This document shows positions 28,956 through 38,604 of a stretch of 38,656 nt of DNA, one piece after another. The position numbers were made by a program, and so were the translations under genes. Positions within the stretch are counted from its first letter, which is position 1. Every line of letters starts with the position of its first letter. Under the pieces are notes generated by a model, which did no database searches, was not told the origin of the DNA, and worked only from the letters and a program-made list of their open reading frames with translations. This stretch comes from an uncultured Nitratiruptor sp. (GTDB taxonomy: Bacteria; Campylobacterota; Campylobacteria; Campylobacterales; Nitratiruptoraceae): the NCBI GenBank assembly GCA_913056105.1, contig CAJXMB010000002.1, forward strand, positions 1 to 38,656. The letters are read 5' to 3'.

Positions 28956-30119
28956 ATGTTTGCAAAAAGAATTGAATCTTTATCAGAATCTATGACAATG
29001 GCTATAACATCTTTAGCAAGAGAACTTAAAGCAAATGGAAAAGATGTACTTAGTTTTTCTGCAGGTGAACCAGATTTTGATACGCCTAAAGCTATAAAAG
29101 ATGCCGCAAAAAAAGCTATAGATGAAGGATTTACAAAATATACTTCAATAGAAGGAATTCCTGAACTTTTAGATGCAATCATAGATAAATTAAAAAGAGA
29201 TAACAATTTAACATATACAAGAAAACAGGTGATTGTTAGCAATGGAGCAAAACACTCTTTGTTTAATATTTTTCAAACATTGATAGATGAAGAAGATGAA
29301 GTAATAATCCCATCTCCATATTGGGTAACATACCCTGAACTTGTAAAATATAGCGGTGGAAAACCTATAATTATAAAAACCTCTGAAAAAAATGGATTTA
29401 AAATAACTCCACAAGAGTTAAAAGAGGCAATTACACCTAAAACAAAAATTTTAATTTTAACAACTCCATCAAATCCTACTGGAGCAATCTATTCTAAAGA
29501 TGAGTTAAAATCTTTAGCTGATGTTTTAAAAGGAACCCATATTTTTGTAGTTAGTGATGAGATGTATGAGAAATTAACATATGAAGGAAGTTTTACATCA
29601 GCTGCAGCTATTAGTGAAGATATGTATAATAGAACTATTACTATAAATGGTCTTAGTAAATCTGCAGCAATGACAGGATGGAGATTTGGATATTTAGCCA
29701 CTCCAAATGAAGATATAGTTCAAGCTATAAAAAAACTTCAATCTCAAAGTACATCAAATATTAACTCAATAACACAAAAAGCAGCCATTAAAGGTCTTGA
29801 TGGAACAATTGAAAAAGATATAGAGTTTATGAGAAATGAGTTTAAAAAAAGAAGAGATATAGCATATGAACTTATTAACTCTATAGATGGCTTAAGTATA
29901 GTTAAACCAGATGGAGCCTTTTATCTATTTGTAAATCACAAAGAGGTTGAAAAAGACTCTTTAAAATTTGCAAAAAGACTTTTAGAACAAGAAGGGGTTG
30001 CTGTAGTTCCAGGTATTGGATTTGGTATGGATGGTTATTTTAGATTTAGCTTTGCAACCAATTTAGATACAATTGAAAAGGGAATCAAAAGAATAAAAAG
30101 ATTTGTAGAAAAAGAATAG
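28956..30119 (+). CDS. Aspartate aminotransferase-type class I aminotransferase
   Basis: LSFSAGEPDFDTPKAIKDAA, TTPSNPTGAIYS, INGLSKSAAMTGWRFGYLA. Position after cysE matches aspB of C. jejuni as recalled. Confidence 0.92.
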   Translation: MFAKRIESLSESMTMAITSLARELKANGKDVLSFSAGEPDFDTPKAIKDAAKKAIDEGFTKYTSIEGIPELLDAIIDKLKRDNNLTYTRKQVIVSNGAKHSLFNIFQTLIDEEDEVIIPSPYWVTYPELVKYSGGKPIIIKTSEKNGFKITPQELKEAITPKTKILILTTPSNPTGAIYSKDELKSLADVLKGTHIFVVSDEMYEKLTYEGSFTSAAAISEDMYNRTITINGLSKSAAMTGWRFGYLATPNEDIVQAIKKLQSQSTSNINSITQKAAIKGLDGTIEKDIEFMRNEFKKRRDIAYELINSIDGLSIVKPDGAFYLFVNHKEVEKDSLKFAKRLLEQEGVAVVPGIGFGMDGYFRFSFATNLDTIEKGIKRIKRFVEKE

Positions 30120-30134
30120 GAAAATTCCTATTCT
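30113..30134. terminator. Hairpin at the end of the aminotransferase gene
   Basis: AGAATAGGAA-AA-TTCCTATTCT, 10-bp perfect arms spanning the stop codon. Confidence 0.55.
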
Positions 30135-30165
30135 TAATAATATCTTAATAAACATCTTTATTTGA

Positions 30166-30417
30166 TTATTCAGGAATATAATCTTTTCCAAACTCCTCTT
30201 TGGCAGTTTTTAAAGCATCGATTAAATCATCAATATTTTCATAAGGGATATGAATCTTCCAATCAGGCTCTAAAGCATTTCCATTTAGAGATATTCCAAT
30301 GCTTACAACAGGTTCGCTCTTCTCTCCATAAGGCTCAGTTACATGAGAAACACTTACAATACCATTTTTTGTTCCGTGAAGATTAAATATTTTTATTTCG
30401 CTATGTGTTTTTGCCAT
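30166..30417 (-). CDS. Small conserved-looking protein of unknown function (83 aa)
   Basis: MAKTHSEIKIFNLHGTKNGIVSVSHVTEPYGEKSEPVVSIGISLNGNALEPDWKIHIPYENIDDLIDALKTAKEEFGKDYIPE; good SD (aaaggag) upstream; plausible globular composition. Confidence 0.75.
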   Translation of the reverse strand: MAKTHSEIKIFNLHGTKNGIVSVSHVTEPYGEKSEPVVSIGISLNGNALEPDWKIHIPYENIDDLIDALKTAKEEFGKDYIPE

Positions 30418-30461
30418 TTTAACTCCTTTTTTGTTTTAGGGTGCCCTCTAATTATAGCAAA

Positions 30462-31415
30462 TTATCTACTTTTAACAAGCTTAGATAAAATTGCTTGAAG
30501 CTTTAACCACTCTTTATGAAGTCTAAGCGGAAAACCTGCATAAGTTTTTCCACCTTCAATAGATTTTGTAACCCCTCCTCTTGCTGCAATAACAGCAAAA
30601 TCTCCAATTTTTAGGTGTCCTGCAGTTGCGCTCTGTCCTCCCATTACAACATTTCTTCCAAGTTTACTTGAACCAGAGATTCCAACTTGTGAAGCCATTA
30701 AAACATTCTCTCCAATATCACAGTTATGGCCTATTTGGATAAGATTATCAAGTTTTGTCCCTTTTCTAATAATAGTTGAGCCAAAAACTGCTCTATCAAT
30801 AGTACAATTTGCTCCAATCTCTACATTATCTTCAATTATAACATTTCCATTTTGATAGATTTTTATATGTCTTCCATCTTTTGTATGAGCAAACCCATAT
30901 CCATCACTTCCTATAATAGTCCCGGCATGGATAGTAACATTTGAGCCAATTAAACAGTCTCTATATATTGTTACATTTGGATAAATTATTGAATTTTCTC
31001 CAATAACCACACCATTTCCAACAAACACTCCAGGCATTAAGATGCTGTTTTTCCCAATTTTACTATCTTTTCCAATATATACATTTGGATAGATTTTAAC
31101 ATCTTCTCCAATTTCAGGCTCTCTACCATTTTCATCAATAGGCTCTTTTGCAAAAAATTTCGTAGCATAAGCTAAAGATAGATATGGCTCAGAGCTTATG
31201 ATAGCGCTAACACCTTTTGGAAGCTCTTTTAAAAACTCCTTTTTAAGTATAACAGCAGCCGCATTAGTATTTTTTAGATTTTTTATATATTTTGGATTTT
31301 CTAAAAAAGATAGTTGTTTTTTATTGGCTTTATCTAAACTCTCAATCCCTTCAATCTCACAATCTTCTCCAATAAGTTCTAAATTTAGCTCTTTTACTAA
31401 CTTACTAAGCTTCAT
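30462..31415 (-). CDS. lpxD: UDP-3-O-(3-hydroxyacyl)glucosamine N-acyltransferase
   Basis: Left-handed beta-helix hexapeptides, GSDGYGFAHTKDGRHIKIYQNGNVIIEDNVEIGANCTIDRA, IQIGHNCDIGEN. Confidence 0.96.
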   Translation of the reverse strand: MKLSKLVKELNLELIGEDCEIEGIESLDKANKKQLSFLENPKYIKNLKNTNAAAVILKKEFLKELPKGVSAIISSEPYLSLAYATKFFAKEPIDENGREPEIGEDVKIYPNVYIGKDSKIGKNSILMPGVFVGNGVVIGENSIIYPNVTIYRDCLIGSNVTIHAGTIIGSDGYGFAHTKDGRHIKIYQNGNVIIEDNVEIGANCTIDRAVFGSTIIRKGTKLDNLIQIGHNCDIGENVLMASQVGISGSSKLGRNVVMGGQSATAGHLKIGDFAVIAARGGVTKSIEGGKTYAGFPLRLHKEWLKLQAILSKLVKSR

Positions 31416-31417
31416 AA

Positions 31418-31882
31418 CTACCTTTCAATCGCAACAACACCGCCTCTTATAATCTCTTTTGGATTAAATCTTTTTAGTGCTAAAACAAAATTTTTGATTC
31501 TATTTGGTTCATCTGCAGCCATTAAAACTACATCATCTTTACCAACATTTACAATATTGCCATTATATGCTTTACACAAAGCTTCAATGTCTGATAGTCT
31601 CTCATTTAGTGGAATTTTTGCTAAAACCATCTCTTTTTCTATAATATCTTCATGTTCAATCACTTTATATACAGGAATTAGCTTATGAAGTTGTTTTATT
31701 ATCTGCTCAAGCACTCTTGAGTTACCAAAAGTAACAATAGTCAATCTTGAAAATTTTTGATCTGGAATAGGAGCAACTGTTAGACTCTCTATGTTATACC
31801 CTCTTCCAGCAAAAAGACCAGAAATTCTTGATAAAACTCCATGCTCATTATCTACAATTACTGAAATAACTCTTCTTTTCAT
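31418..31882 (-). CDS. ilvN: Acetolactate synthase, small (regulatory) subunit
   Basis: ISVIVDNEHGVLSRISGLFAGRGYNIESLTVAPIPDQKFSRLTIVT (ACT domain). Confidence 0.95.
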   Translation of the reverse strand: MKRRVISVIVDNEHGVLSRISGLFAGRGYNIESLTVAPIPDQKFSRLTIVTFGNSRVLEQIIKQLHKLIPVYKVIEHEDIIEKEMVLAKIPLNERLSDIEALCKAYNGNIVNVGKDDVVLMAADEPNRIKNFVLALKRFNPKEIIRGGVVAIER

Positions 31883-31885
31883 CTT

Positions 31886-33586
31886 TTATTCCTCATCTTT
31901 ATATTCTAAAAGCATGTTATAAAGAGACCCTCCAGCTGGAACCATTGGAAGAACATTCTCATATCTATCAACTATAACATCTATAATAGCAACAACATTT
32001 TTGCTTATTGCATCATCCAAAGCCTCGTCAAACTCCTCTTTTGTTTTAACCCTATATCCAACCCCTCCAAAACTCTCAGCAACTTTTACAAAATCTGGCT
32101 GCATTGAAAGGTCTGTTTCAGCATATCTTTTATCATAAAAGAATGTTTGCCACTGCCTTACCATACCTAAATAGTGATTATTCAAAACAATATTTATAAC
32201 AGGAAGTCTATACTCCACTGCAGTTATAAGCTCTTGGATATTCATTAAGATTGAACCATCACCACTAATATTTACAGATATCTCATTTTGAATGCCTCTT
32301 TTTACTCCAATTGCAGCAGGAAATCCAAAACCCATAGTTCCTAAACCACCACTGGTTATAAACTCGTTTGGTCTAGTAAAAGGATAAAACTGTGCTGTCC
32401 ACATCTGATGCTGACCAACATCAGTTGAAATCCTTGCCTTTCCTTTCAATTTTTGACCAACCCTTTGGATAATCCACTCTGGCTTTAATACCTCATCACT
32501 ATCTTCATATGTTAATGGGTGTAACTCTTGATATCTCTTTAAGATGCTATTCCAACTCTCATATCTACTCTTATCAATCTTCTTTTTAGATAGAGGCAAC
32601 AAATTTTCTAAAACAGTTTTTATATCACCAACTATAGGATAATCAACATGAACAAGTTTTCCAATACTACTTGGGTCAATATCAATATGTATTATTTTTG
32701 CATATTTTGCAAACTCGCTCAATTTTCCTGTAACTCTATCATCAAATCTAGGTCCCAATGCTATCAAAAGGTCAGCTTCGCTCATAGCCATATTTGCCGC
32801 ATATGTTCCATGCATCCCTACCATACCTAAAAGATAAGGATCATCATATCTTAAAACACCTCTTGCCATCAATGTTTCAACCGCAGGAATCCCGCTAAAA
32901 GAGACTAACTCTCTAACAAGTTGACTAGCACCACTTTTAACAATACCTCCGCCGAGATAAAAAACCGGCTTTTTGGCATTTGCTATAGCATCAACCGCTT
33001 TTTTAATCTGTTTCATATTGCCTTTATATGTAGGCTTGTATGTTTCGAGTTTAATCTCATCTGGGTAGTTAAACTCGCCAATTTGAGCAGTTACATCTTT
33101 TGGAATATCGATATGCACAGGTCCTGGTCTTCCTGTTCTTGCTATATAAAAAGCCTCTTTTATTATAAAAGGGAGTTCATCTACACTTTTAACCAAAAAA
33201 TTATGTTTTGTGCATGGCCTACTTATACCTGTAGCATCTATCTCTTGAAATGCATCTGTGCCAATTACGCTTAGAGGAACTTGTCCGCTGATAACAACCA
33301 AAGGGATTGAATCCATATACGCTGTAGCAATACCTGTTATAGCATTTGTAAGTCCTGGACCAGAAGTCACAAAAGCAACACCTACTTTTCCAGTGGCTCT
33401 TGCATAACCATCTGCTGCATGAACAGCTGCTTGCTCATGTCTTGTTAAAATATGCTCAAAATATCTATGTTTATAAATCTCATCATAAACATTCATTATT
33501 GCTCCGCCAGGATATCCAAAAACAACTTCAACACCCTCTTTTTTCATAGCCTCAACTACCATTTGAGCGCCGCTCATCTTTTGCAT
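31886..33586 (-). CDS. ilvB: Acetolactate synthase, large subunit
   Basis: VFGYPGGAIMNVYDEIY, TRHEQAAVHAADGYARATGKVGV, GDGSILMNIQELITAVEY. Confidence 0.96.
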   Translation of the reverse strand: MQKMSGAQMVVEAMKKEGVEVVFGYPGGAIMNVYDEIYKHRYFEHILTRHEQAAVHAADGYARATGKVGVAFVTSGPGLTNAITGIATAYMDSIPLVVISGQVPLSVIGTDAFQEIDATGISRPCTKHNFLVKSVDELPFIIKEAFYIARTGRPGPVHIDIPKDVTAQIGEFNYPDEIKLETYKPTYKGNMKQIKKAVDAIANAKKPVFYLGGGIVKSGASQLVRELVSFSGIPAVETLMARGVLRYDDPYLLGMVGMHGTYAANMAMSEADLLIALGPRFDDRVTGKLSEFAKYAKIIHIDIDPSSIGKLVHVDYPIVGDIKTVLENLLPLSKKKIDKSRYESWNSILKRYQELHPLTYEDSDEVLKPEWIIQRVGQKLKGKARISTDVGQHQMWTAQFYPFTRPNEFITSGGLGTMGFGFPAAIGVKRGIQNEISVNISGDGSILMNIQELITAVEYRLPVINIVLNNHYLGMVRQWQTFFYDKRYAETDLSMQPDFVKVAESFGGVGYRVKTKEEFDEALDDAISKNVVAIIDVIVDRYENVLPMVPAGGSLYNMLLEYKDEE

Positions 33587-33594
33587 ATCTTCTC

Positions 33595-34500
33595 CTATCT
33601 TAATCTTTTACACTCTTCTATGGCTACACCCTCTCTAACGCCATCATCGCTTACTAAAACTTCATCAAAACCTGCAGTTTTCATAAGCTCTTTTAATATC
33701 AAAACTCCTGCAATTATCAAATCCTCTCTACCTACTCCTACGATTTTTGCTCTCTCTTTAGCACTCATTAGAAGCAACTTTTTCAAAGCGCTATCTAAAT
33801 CTATAGGAAACAAAACTACTCCATTTATCTTATCGCTATCATAACTCTCATAATCCATACCAAGTTTAATAGCTGCAATAGTTGTAGGAGTCCCACCAGT
33901 TGCAATAAATCTTTTAGGTTTACCCATCAACTCATAAACATCTTTTAAAAAAATTTTAACATCTTCAAGATGTTTTTTTATACCATATAGTATTTTTTCT
34001 TCAGTTTTATATTTTTGTGCAATTGTAACTATACCAAAATCAAAACTTTGCGCAACTAAATCACTATTTTTTTTAAAAATCAGCTCAGTTGAACCACCTC
34101 CAATATCAGTCAATAAAAATCTTTTACTATCTAATCCAAGTTTTTTCAGTCTATGCTCCACTGCAGAGGCACTATAAAAGCTCTCAGTTTCTCCATCAAT
34201 AATATCTACTTTTATGCCTGTTTTTTCTTTTATTTCATCTACTACCTCTTTAGCGTTTAAAGCTTTTCTAAAAGCAGCAGTTGCAACAGCTTTTATACTC
34301 TCGTTTGAAAAATCAATTTTTGTCTTTGCCTCATTTATGGCATCTATAATTCTTTGAATAGCTTCATTTGATATAACTTTTGTCTTTTCTAAATTATCAG
34401 CTGTTCTTACAATCTTTTCAAACTCAAAAACTTTTTTAAAATTTTCACAATCAAACTTTAAAACCCTAAGAGAGTTTGAGCCAATATCAATAGCAATCAT
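33595..34500 (-). CDS. Ppx/GppA family phosphatase
   Basis: MIAIDIGSNSLRVLKF, LLTDIGGGSTELIF, RFIATGGTPTTIAAI. ATG at 34500 overlaps the ilvA stop. Confidence 0.88.
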   Translation of the reverse strand: MIAIDIGSNSLRVLKFDCENFKKVFEFEKIVRTADNLEKTKVISNEAIQRIIDAINEAKTKIDFSNESIKAVATAAFRKALNAKEVVDEIKEKTGIKVDIIDGETESFYSASAVEHRLKKLGLDSKRFLLTDIGGGSTELIFKKNSDLVAQSFDFGIVTIAQKYKTEEKILYGIKKHLEDVKIFLKDVYELMGKPKRFIATGGTPTTIAAIKLGMDYESYDSDKINGVVLFPIDLDSALKKLLLMSAKERAKIVGVGREDLIIAGVLILKELMKTAGFDEVLVSDDGVREGVAIEECKRLR

Positions 34501-35708
34501 CACTCTTCCTCATAAAATCTATAACCACTCTTTGTTAAAAGCTCTCTAATTTGCTCTTGATGCTCTCTTCCTTTTGTTTCAAGAGCAATAGAGACATTTG
34601 CATCCCCAAAAGCAAGAGAGAGTGATGTTCTATCATAACCAATTTGAACAATATTTGCATTAGCCTTAGATAAAATCTCAGTTAGTTTCATTAAACTTCC
34701 TGGTCTATCAATCAATGTAACTACAAGCTTCATCTTTCTATATGATTTAATAAGACCTTTTTCTATTATAACTGAAAGCATTGTTACATCAATATTCCCA
34801 CCACTTAAAACAATAGCTACATTTTTATCTTTTACATCCAACTTATCATACATCAAAGCTGCAACCCCTACAGCTCCAGCTCCTTCAACCATCAACTTTT
34901 GATTTTCCAATAGAAATAGTATAGCATCAGCAATCTCTTCATCATCAACCTCTACAATATCATCCACACACTCTAAAATAATATTCAAAGTCATTTTGGA
35001 TGTATCTCTAACTGCTATTCCATCAGCTATTGTTTTAACTTCAGTTGAATCTATCGGTTTTGCTGCAAAAAATGAGTTTCTCATCGCAGGAGCACCTTTT
35101 GCAGTTACTCCTATAACTTTAATATTTGGATTTATCTGTTTTATAGCGCTTGCCATTCCAGAGATAAGGCCGCCACCACCTATTGGAACAACTATAACAT
35201 CTATGTTACTATTTTCTTCTAAAATCTCTAAAGATATTGTTCCTTGTCCAGCCATAACATCTTCATCTGCAAATGGATGAACAAAATCTTTATGGTGTTT
35301 TTTTGCAAACTCAACAGCATAAGCATACGCTTCATCATAGTTTGAGCCATGCAATAAAACTTCAGCACCATAAGCTTTTACTCCATTTATCTTTGTAAGC
35401 GGAGTGGTCTCGGGCATCACTATGGTTGCAGGAATATTAAAATAGTTTGAGCTAAAAGCAACACCTTGAGCATGATTACCTGCACTTGCAGCAACAACCC
35501 CCTCTTTTTTGCCCATTTCAATTAGTTTTGAAATCTTATTAAAAGCACCTCTAATCTTAAATGCCCCAGTAACTTGAAGATTCTCTTTTTTTAGATAAAC
35601 ATTGCATCCATATCTTTTAGATAGAATTGGAGCATAAGTAAAAGGAGTTTTTATAGCAACTTTTCTTACTCTCTTTTTTGCCTCTTTAATTTTAGAAAGC
35701 TCTATCAT
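34500..35708 (-). CDS. ilvA: Threonine ammonia-lyase with C-terminal ACT domain
   Basis: KKENLQVTGAFKIRGAFNKI, SAGNHAQGVAFSS, VPIGGGGLISGMASAIK; ACT-like C-terminus. Confidence 0.92.
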   Translation of the reverse strand: MIELSKIKEAKKRVRKVAIKTPFTYAPILSKRYGCNVYLKKENLQVTGAFKIRGAFNKISKLIEMGKKEGVVAASAGNHAQGVAFSSNYFNIPATIVMPETTPLTKINGVKAYGAEVLLHGSNYDEAYAYAVEFAKKHHKDFVHPFADEDVMAGQGTISLEILEENSNIDVIVVPIGGGGLISGMASAIKQINPNIKVIGVTAKGAPAMRNSFFAAKPIDSTEVKTIADGIAVRDTSKMTLNIILECVDDIVEVDDEEIADAILFLLENQKLMVEGAGAVGVAALMYDKLDVKDKNVAIVLSGGNIDVTMLSVIIEKGLIKSYRKMKLVVTLIDRPGSLMKLTEILSKANANIVQIGYDRTSLSLAFGDANVSIALETKGREHQEQIRELLTKSGYRFYEEE

Positions 35709-35714
35709 AGTAAC

Positions 35715-36149
35715 TCATTTATTAAAAAGATTTTTATGCTCAACCATAGAGCATCTACTTTGAACAACTCTTAAACCGCTATCTTTAGCAAGCTTAGCAG
35801 CCTCATTATTTACTATACCTATTTGAGTCCAAATAACTTTAACATCTCCTCTTTTAATCGCCTCTTTAACTATAGGTAAAACTGCTGCAGGTTTTCTAAA
35901 AATATCTACCATATCAATCTTATCTTTAATTTCACTTAAACTTCTATATACTTTTTCACCTAAAATTGTTTCTTCTTTTGGATATATTGGGATTATCTTG
36001 TAACCTTGAGCTTGTAAATATTTTGCAACTTTATGACTATCTTTAGCAGGATTGGGGGAGAGCCCAACCACTGCTATTGTTTTAACCTCTTCAAAAATCT
36101 TTTTTATCTCAGATTTGTCTTCATTAATTGTAGGAAATTCACACTCCAT
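35715..36149 (-). CDS. CoA-binding domain protein (YccU-like)
   Basis: IAVVGLSPNPAKDSHKVAKYLQAQGYKIIPIYPKEETILGEKVYRSLSEI...VDIFRKPAAVLPIV. Confidence 0.88.
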   Translation of the reverse strand: MECEFPTINEDKSEIKKIFEEVKTIAVVGLSPNPAKDSHKVAKYLQAQGYKIIPIYPKEETILGEKVYRSLSEIKDKIDMVDIFRKPAAVLPIVKEAIKRGDVKVIWTQIGIVNNEAAKLAKDSGLRVVQSRCSMVEHKNLFNK

Positions 36150-36206
36150 CCATCACCCTTCATTTAAAAATTTGATGATGGATTTTACCAAAAATATGGT
36201 TAATAT

Positions 36207-38297
36207 CTAATAACCAAACATTGCTAAACCTCTATAGACTATAAATGCCAAAATCCAAGCTAAAACATTTGGATAAATTGTATAAAATGTTCTCCAAGCC
36301 CACTCAGGAACTTCTGCATAAAATGTACTCATAGCTGCCACACAAGGAGAGTATATCATAATAATTACTATCAATGCTATTGCAGCTTTAAAATCAATAT
36401 TCTCTCTAAGTTTTTTTATAAGAGTTGAGCTTGTTTCATCAGCATCACCTACAGCATACAAAGTTGCTAAAGTTGATACAACAACCTCTTTTGCTGCAAG
36501 TCCACTAATAGTTGCTACACTCATTCTCCAATCAAATCCAAGTGGAGCAAAAATAGGCTCAATTGCTTTACCGAACTCTCCAAGATAACTATTTTCAAGC
36601 TCTTTTGCTGCAAGAGCATTTTTTAACTCTATTTTTTCTTTATCACTTTTAGCAAGTTCAATCTTTTTAGAATACTCAGCTTCCAATTTTGGATTTGTTG
36701 GATATGAGCTTAAAAACCATATGATTAAAGCAGCTCCAGCTATAAATGTTCCAGCCTTTTTTAAAAATATCTTTGTCTTTATCCAAAGGTCAACTAAAAT
36801 AGCTTTAATAGATGGAAATCTATATGGAGGCATCTCCATAACAAATGGCTCAGGCTCTCCTTTAAAAAGTACTTTTCTTAAAATTTTTGCAGCAATCAAA
36901 CCAAGAAGAGCACCACTAATATATATAGCAAACAAAATATTTCCTGCGCTAAATGCTGGGAAAAAAGCAGCTATCAAAAGGACATATATTGGAAGCCTTG
37001 CGCTACAACTCATAAATCCTAAAACCAACATCGTAATCAACCTATCTGCAGGATTTTTAAGAGTTCTTGCTGCCATATACGCAGGAACTGTACATCCAAA
37101 ACCACTTACAAGCGGTATAAAAGCCTTTCCTTGAAGACCAAACTTTTTTAAAAAACCATCGAGCAAAAATGCTGCTCTTGACATATATCCAGTCTGCTCT
37201 AAAAGATTTATACCTAAAAATAAAATCAAAATATTTGGTAAAAACATAATCACTGCACTTACTGCTGGAATTACGCCATCAGTAATTGCTGAGTTTAAAT
37301 TTCCTGGAGGCAAAATCCCTTTTAGCCATGTAGCAAAATTTGTAGTTGTCTCATCAATATAGTCCATTGGAATTGAACCTATTTGAAAAGTTAGTTGAAA
37401 CAAAACCCACATAAAAAATAGAAATATAGGAAGACCTAAAATTGGATGGATTAAAATTGAATCAATTTTATCAGTTAAGCTCTTTTTTTTTGGAATTGAT
37501 GCGACCTGCATTACTAAATTTTTTGCTAAAGAGTTTCTATCGTTTGTTAAAATATCACTTACACTATCTTCATCAAATTCAAGCTTTAACCTCTTTATAC
37601 TTTTGCTAAGTTCTTCATGAAATTCTAAAAATATTGGCATATCATGAAGAGTTTTATAAATATCTTTATCATTTTCTAAAAGTCTTATAACATAAAATCT
37701 TGCTCTATCTTCATCTTTAAAAGATTTTAAAAGAATCTTTGTTAATCTCTCAATCTCCTCTTCAATTCTCTCATCATAGTAAATTTTTGGCTTTGAGATA
37801 TTTTGAATATCCATAATTTTTTCTACAATTTCATCTACACCTCTTTTCTCTTTTGCGGAGGTCAAAATAACAGGAATTTCTAAAAGATTTGATAATTTTT
37901 TTGCATCAATTTTTCCACCCTCTTTTTCTATCTCATCTATCATATTAATAACTAAAATCATCTTTTTTCTCATATCCATAAGACTTAGAGTAAAGTTTAG
38001 ATTTCTTTCTAAAACATTGGCATCTACAACATTTATAATCAAATCATAATTTTCATCTAAAAGATATTTTTTTGCAACAACCTCTTCGGGAGTATATGCA
38101 TTTAAAGAGTAGATTCCAGGAAGGTCAACTATCTCTATATCAACATCACCTTTTTGTATCAAAACCTCTTTTTTTTCAACTGTAACTCCAGCAAAATTTC
38201 CAACATGAAGTCTTGCATTACTTAGAGCATTTATTATTGATGATTTTCCAACATTTGGCTGTCCAACCATTACACACTTAATTTTTTTCATTTTCAT
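36207..38297 (-). CDS. feoB: Ferrous iron transport protein B
   Basis: VGQPNVGKSSIINALSNARLHVGNFAGVTVEKKE G-domain; transmembrane domain with VSGFGCTVPAYMAARTLKNPADRLITML. Confidence 0.96.
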   Translation of the reverse strand: MKMKKIKCVMVGQPNVGKSSIINALSNARLHVGNFAGVTVEKKEVLIQKGDVDIEIVDLPGIYSLNAYTPEEVVAKKYLLDENYDLIINVVDANVLERNLNFTLSLMDMRKKMILVINMIDEIEKEGGKIDAKKLSNLLEIPVILTSAKEKRGVDEIVEKIMDIQNISKPKIYYDERIEEEIERLTKILLKSFKDEDRARFYVIRLLENDKDIYKTLHDMPIFLEFHEELSKSIKRLKLEFDEDSVSDILTNDRNSLAKNLVMQVASIPKKKSLTDKIDSILIHPILGLPIFLFFMWVLFQLTFQIGSIPMDYIDETTTNFATWLKGILPPGNLNSAITDGVIPAVSAVIMFLPNILILFLGINLLEQTGYMSRAAFLLDGFLKKFGLQGKAFIPLVSGFGCTVPAYMAARTLKNPADRLITMLVLGFMSCSARLPIYVLLIAAFFPAFSAGNILFAIYISGALLGLIAAKILRKVLFKGEPEPFVMEMPPYRFPSIKAILVDLWIKTKIFLKKAGTFIAGAALIIWFLSSYPTNPKLEAEYSKKIELAKSDKEKIELKNALAAKELENSYLGEFGKAIEPIFAPLGFDWRMSVATISGLAAKEVVVSTLATLYAVGDADETSSTLIKKLRENIDFKAAIALIVIIMIYSPCVAAMSTFYAEVPEWAWRTFYTIYPNVLAWILAFIVYRGLAMFGY

Positions 38298-38517
38298 ATC
38301 CTATCAATATTGACTCAGCTTCCTCTTTTCTCAAAGCAACTCTTGTTCCTTCTACATCTACTTCCCAAGTCTGTTTTTTTAAAGAGTATTTTAAAAGTTT
38401 TAATCTATTGTTTTTAATTATTCCCATAGATAATAATCTACTCTTTATAGGCTCTTTTGCACCTATTTTTTTGATTACTCCACTCTCTCCTATTTTCATA
38501 TCTAAAACACTCTTCAT
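38278..38517 (-). CDS. feoA: Ferrous iron transport protein A
   Basis: 79 aa SH3-like FeoA; MKIGESGVIKKIGAKEPIKSRLLSMGIIKNNRLKLLKYS; overlaps feoB by 20 nt. Confidence 0.9.
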   Translation of the reverse strand: MKSVLDMKIGESGVIKKIGAKEPIKSRLLSMGIIKNNRLKLLKYSLKKQTWEVDVEGTRVALRKEEAESILIGYENEKN

Positions 38518-38544
38518 AGATATCCTTTTTTTATTTTATAAAAA

Positions 38545-38559
38545 TGATAATTATTATCA
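38545..38559. promoter_or_regulatory. Fur-box-like 7-1-7 palindrome upstream of feoAB
   Basis: TGATAAT-T-ATTATCA, perfect 7-1-7 inverted repeat about 28 nt upstream of the feoA start. Confidence 0.8.
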
Positions 38560-38604
38560 AATTGACAACAAAATTATAATATCTTAAAACTTATTTTTTT
38601 CTTA

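Noticed and set aside
30439-30457. gggtgccctctaattatag resembles the edge IS terminus (gggcacctctaacaattata); possible solo terminal repeat
   Set aside because: Similarity needs several substitutions and indels, and there is no room for an element between the small ORF and lpxD. Most likely chance in AT-rich spacer.
36150-36206. Possible terminator downstream of feoB (ttaacca-tattt-ttggtaaaa)
   Set aside because: Only a short, weak A/T stem; not convincing without folding or transcript data.
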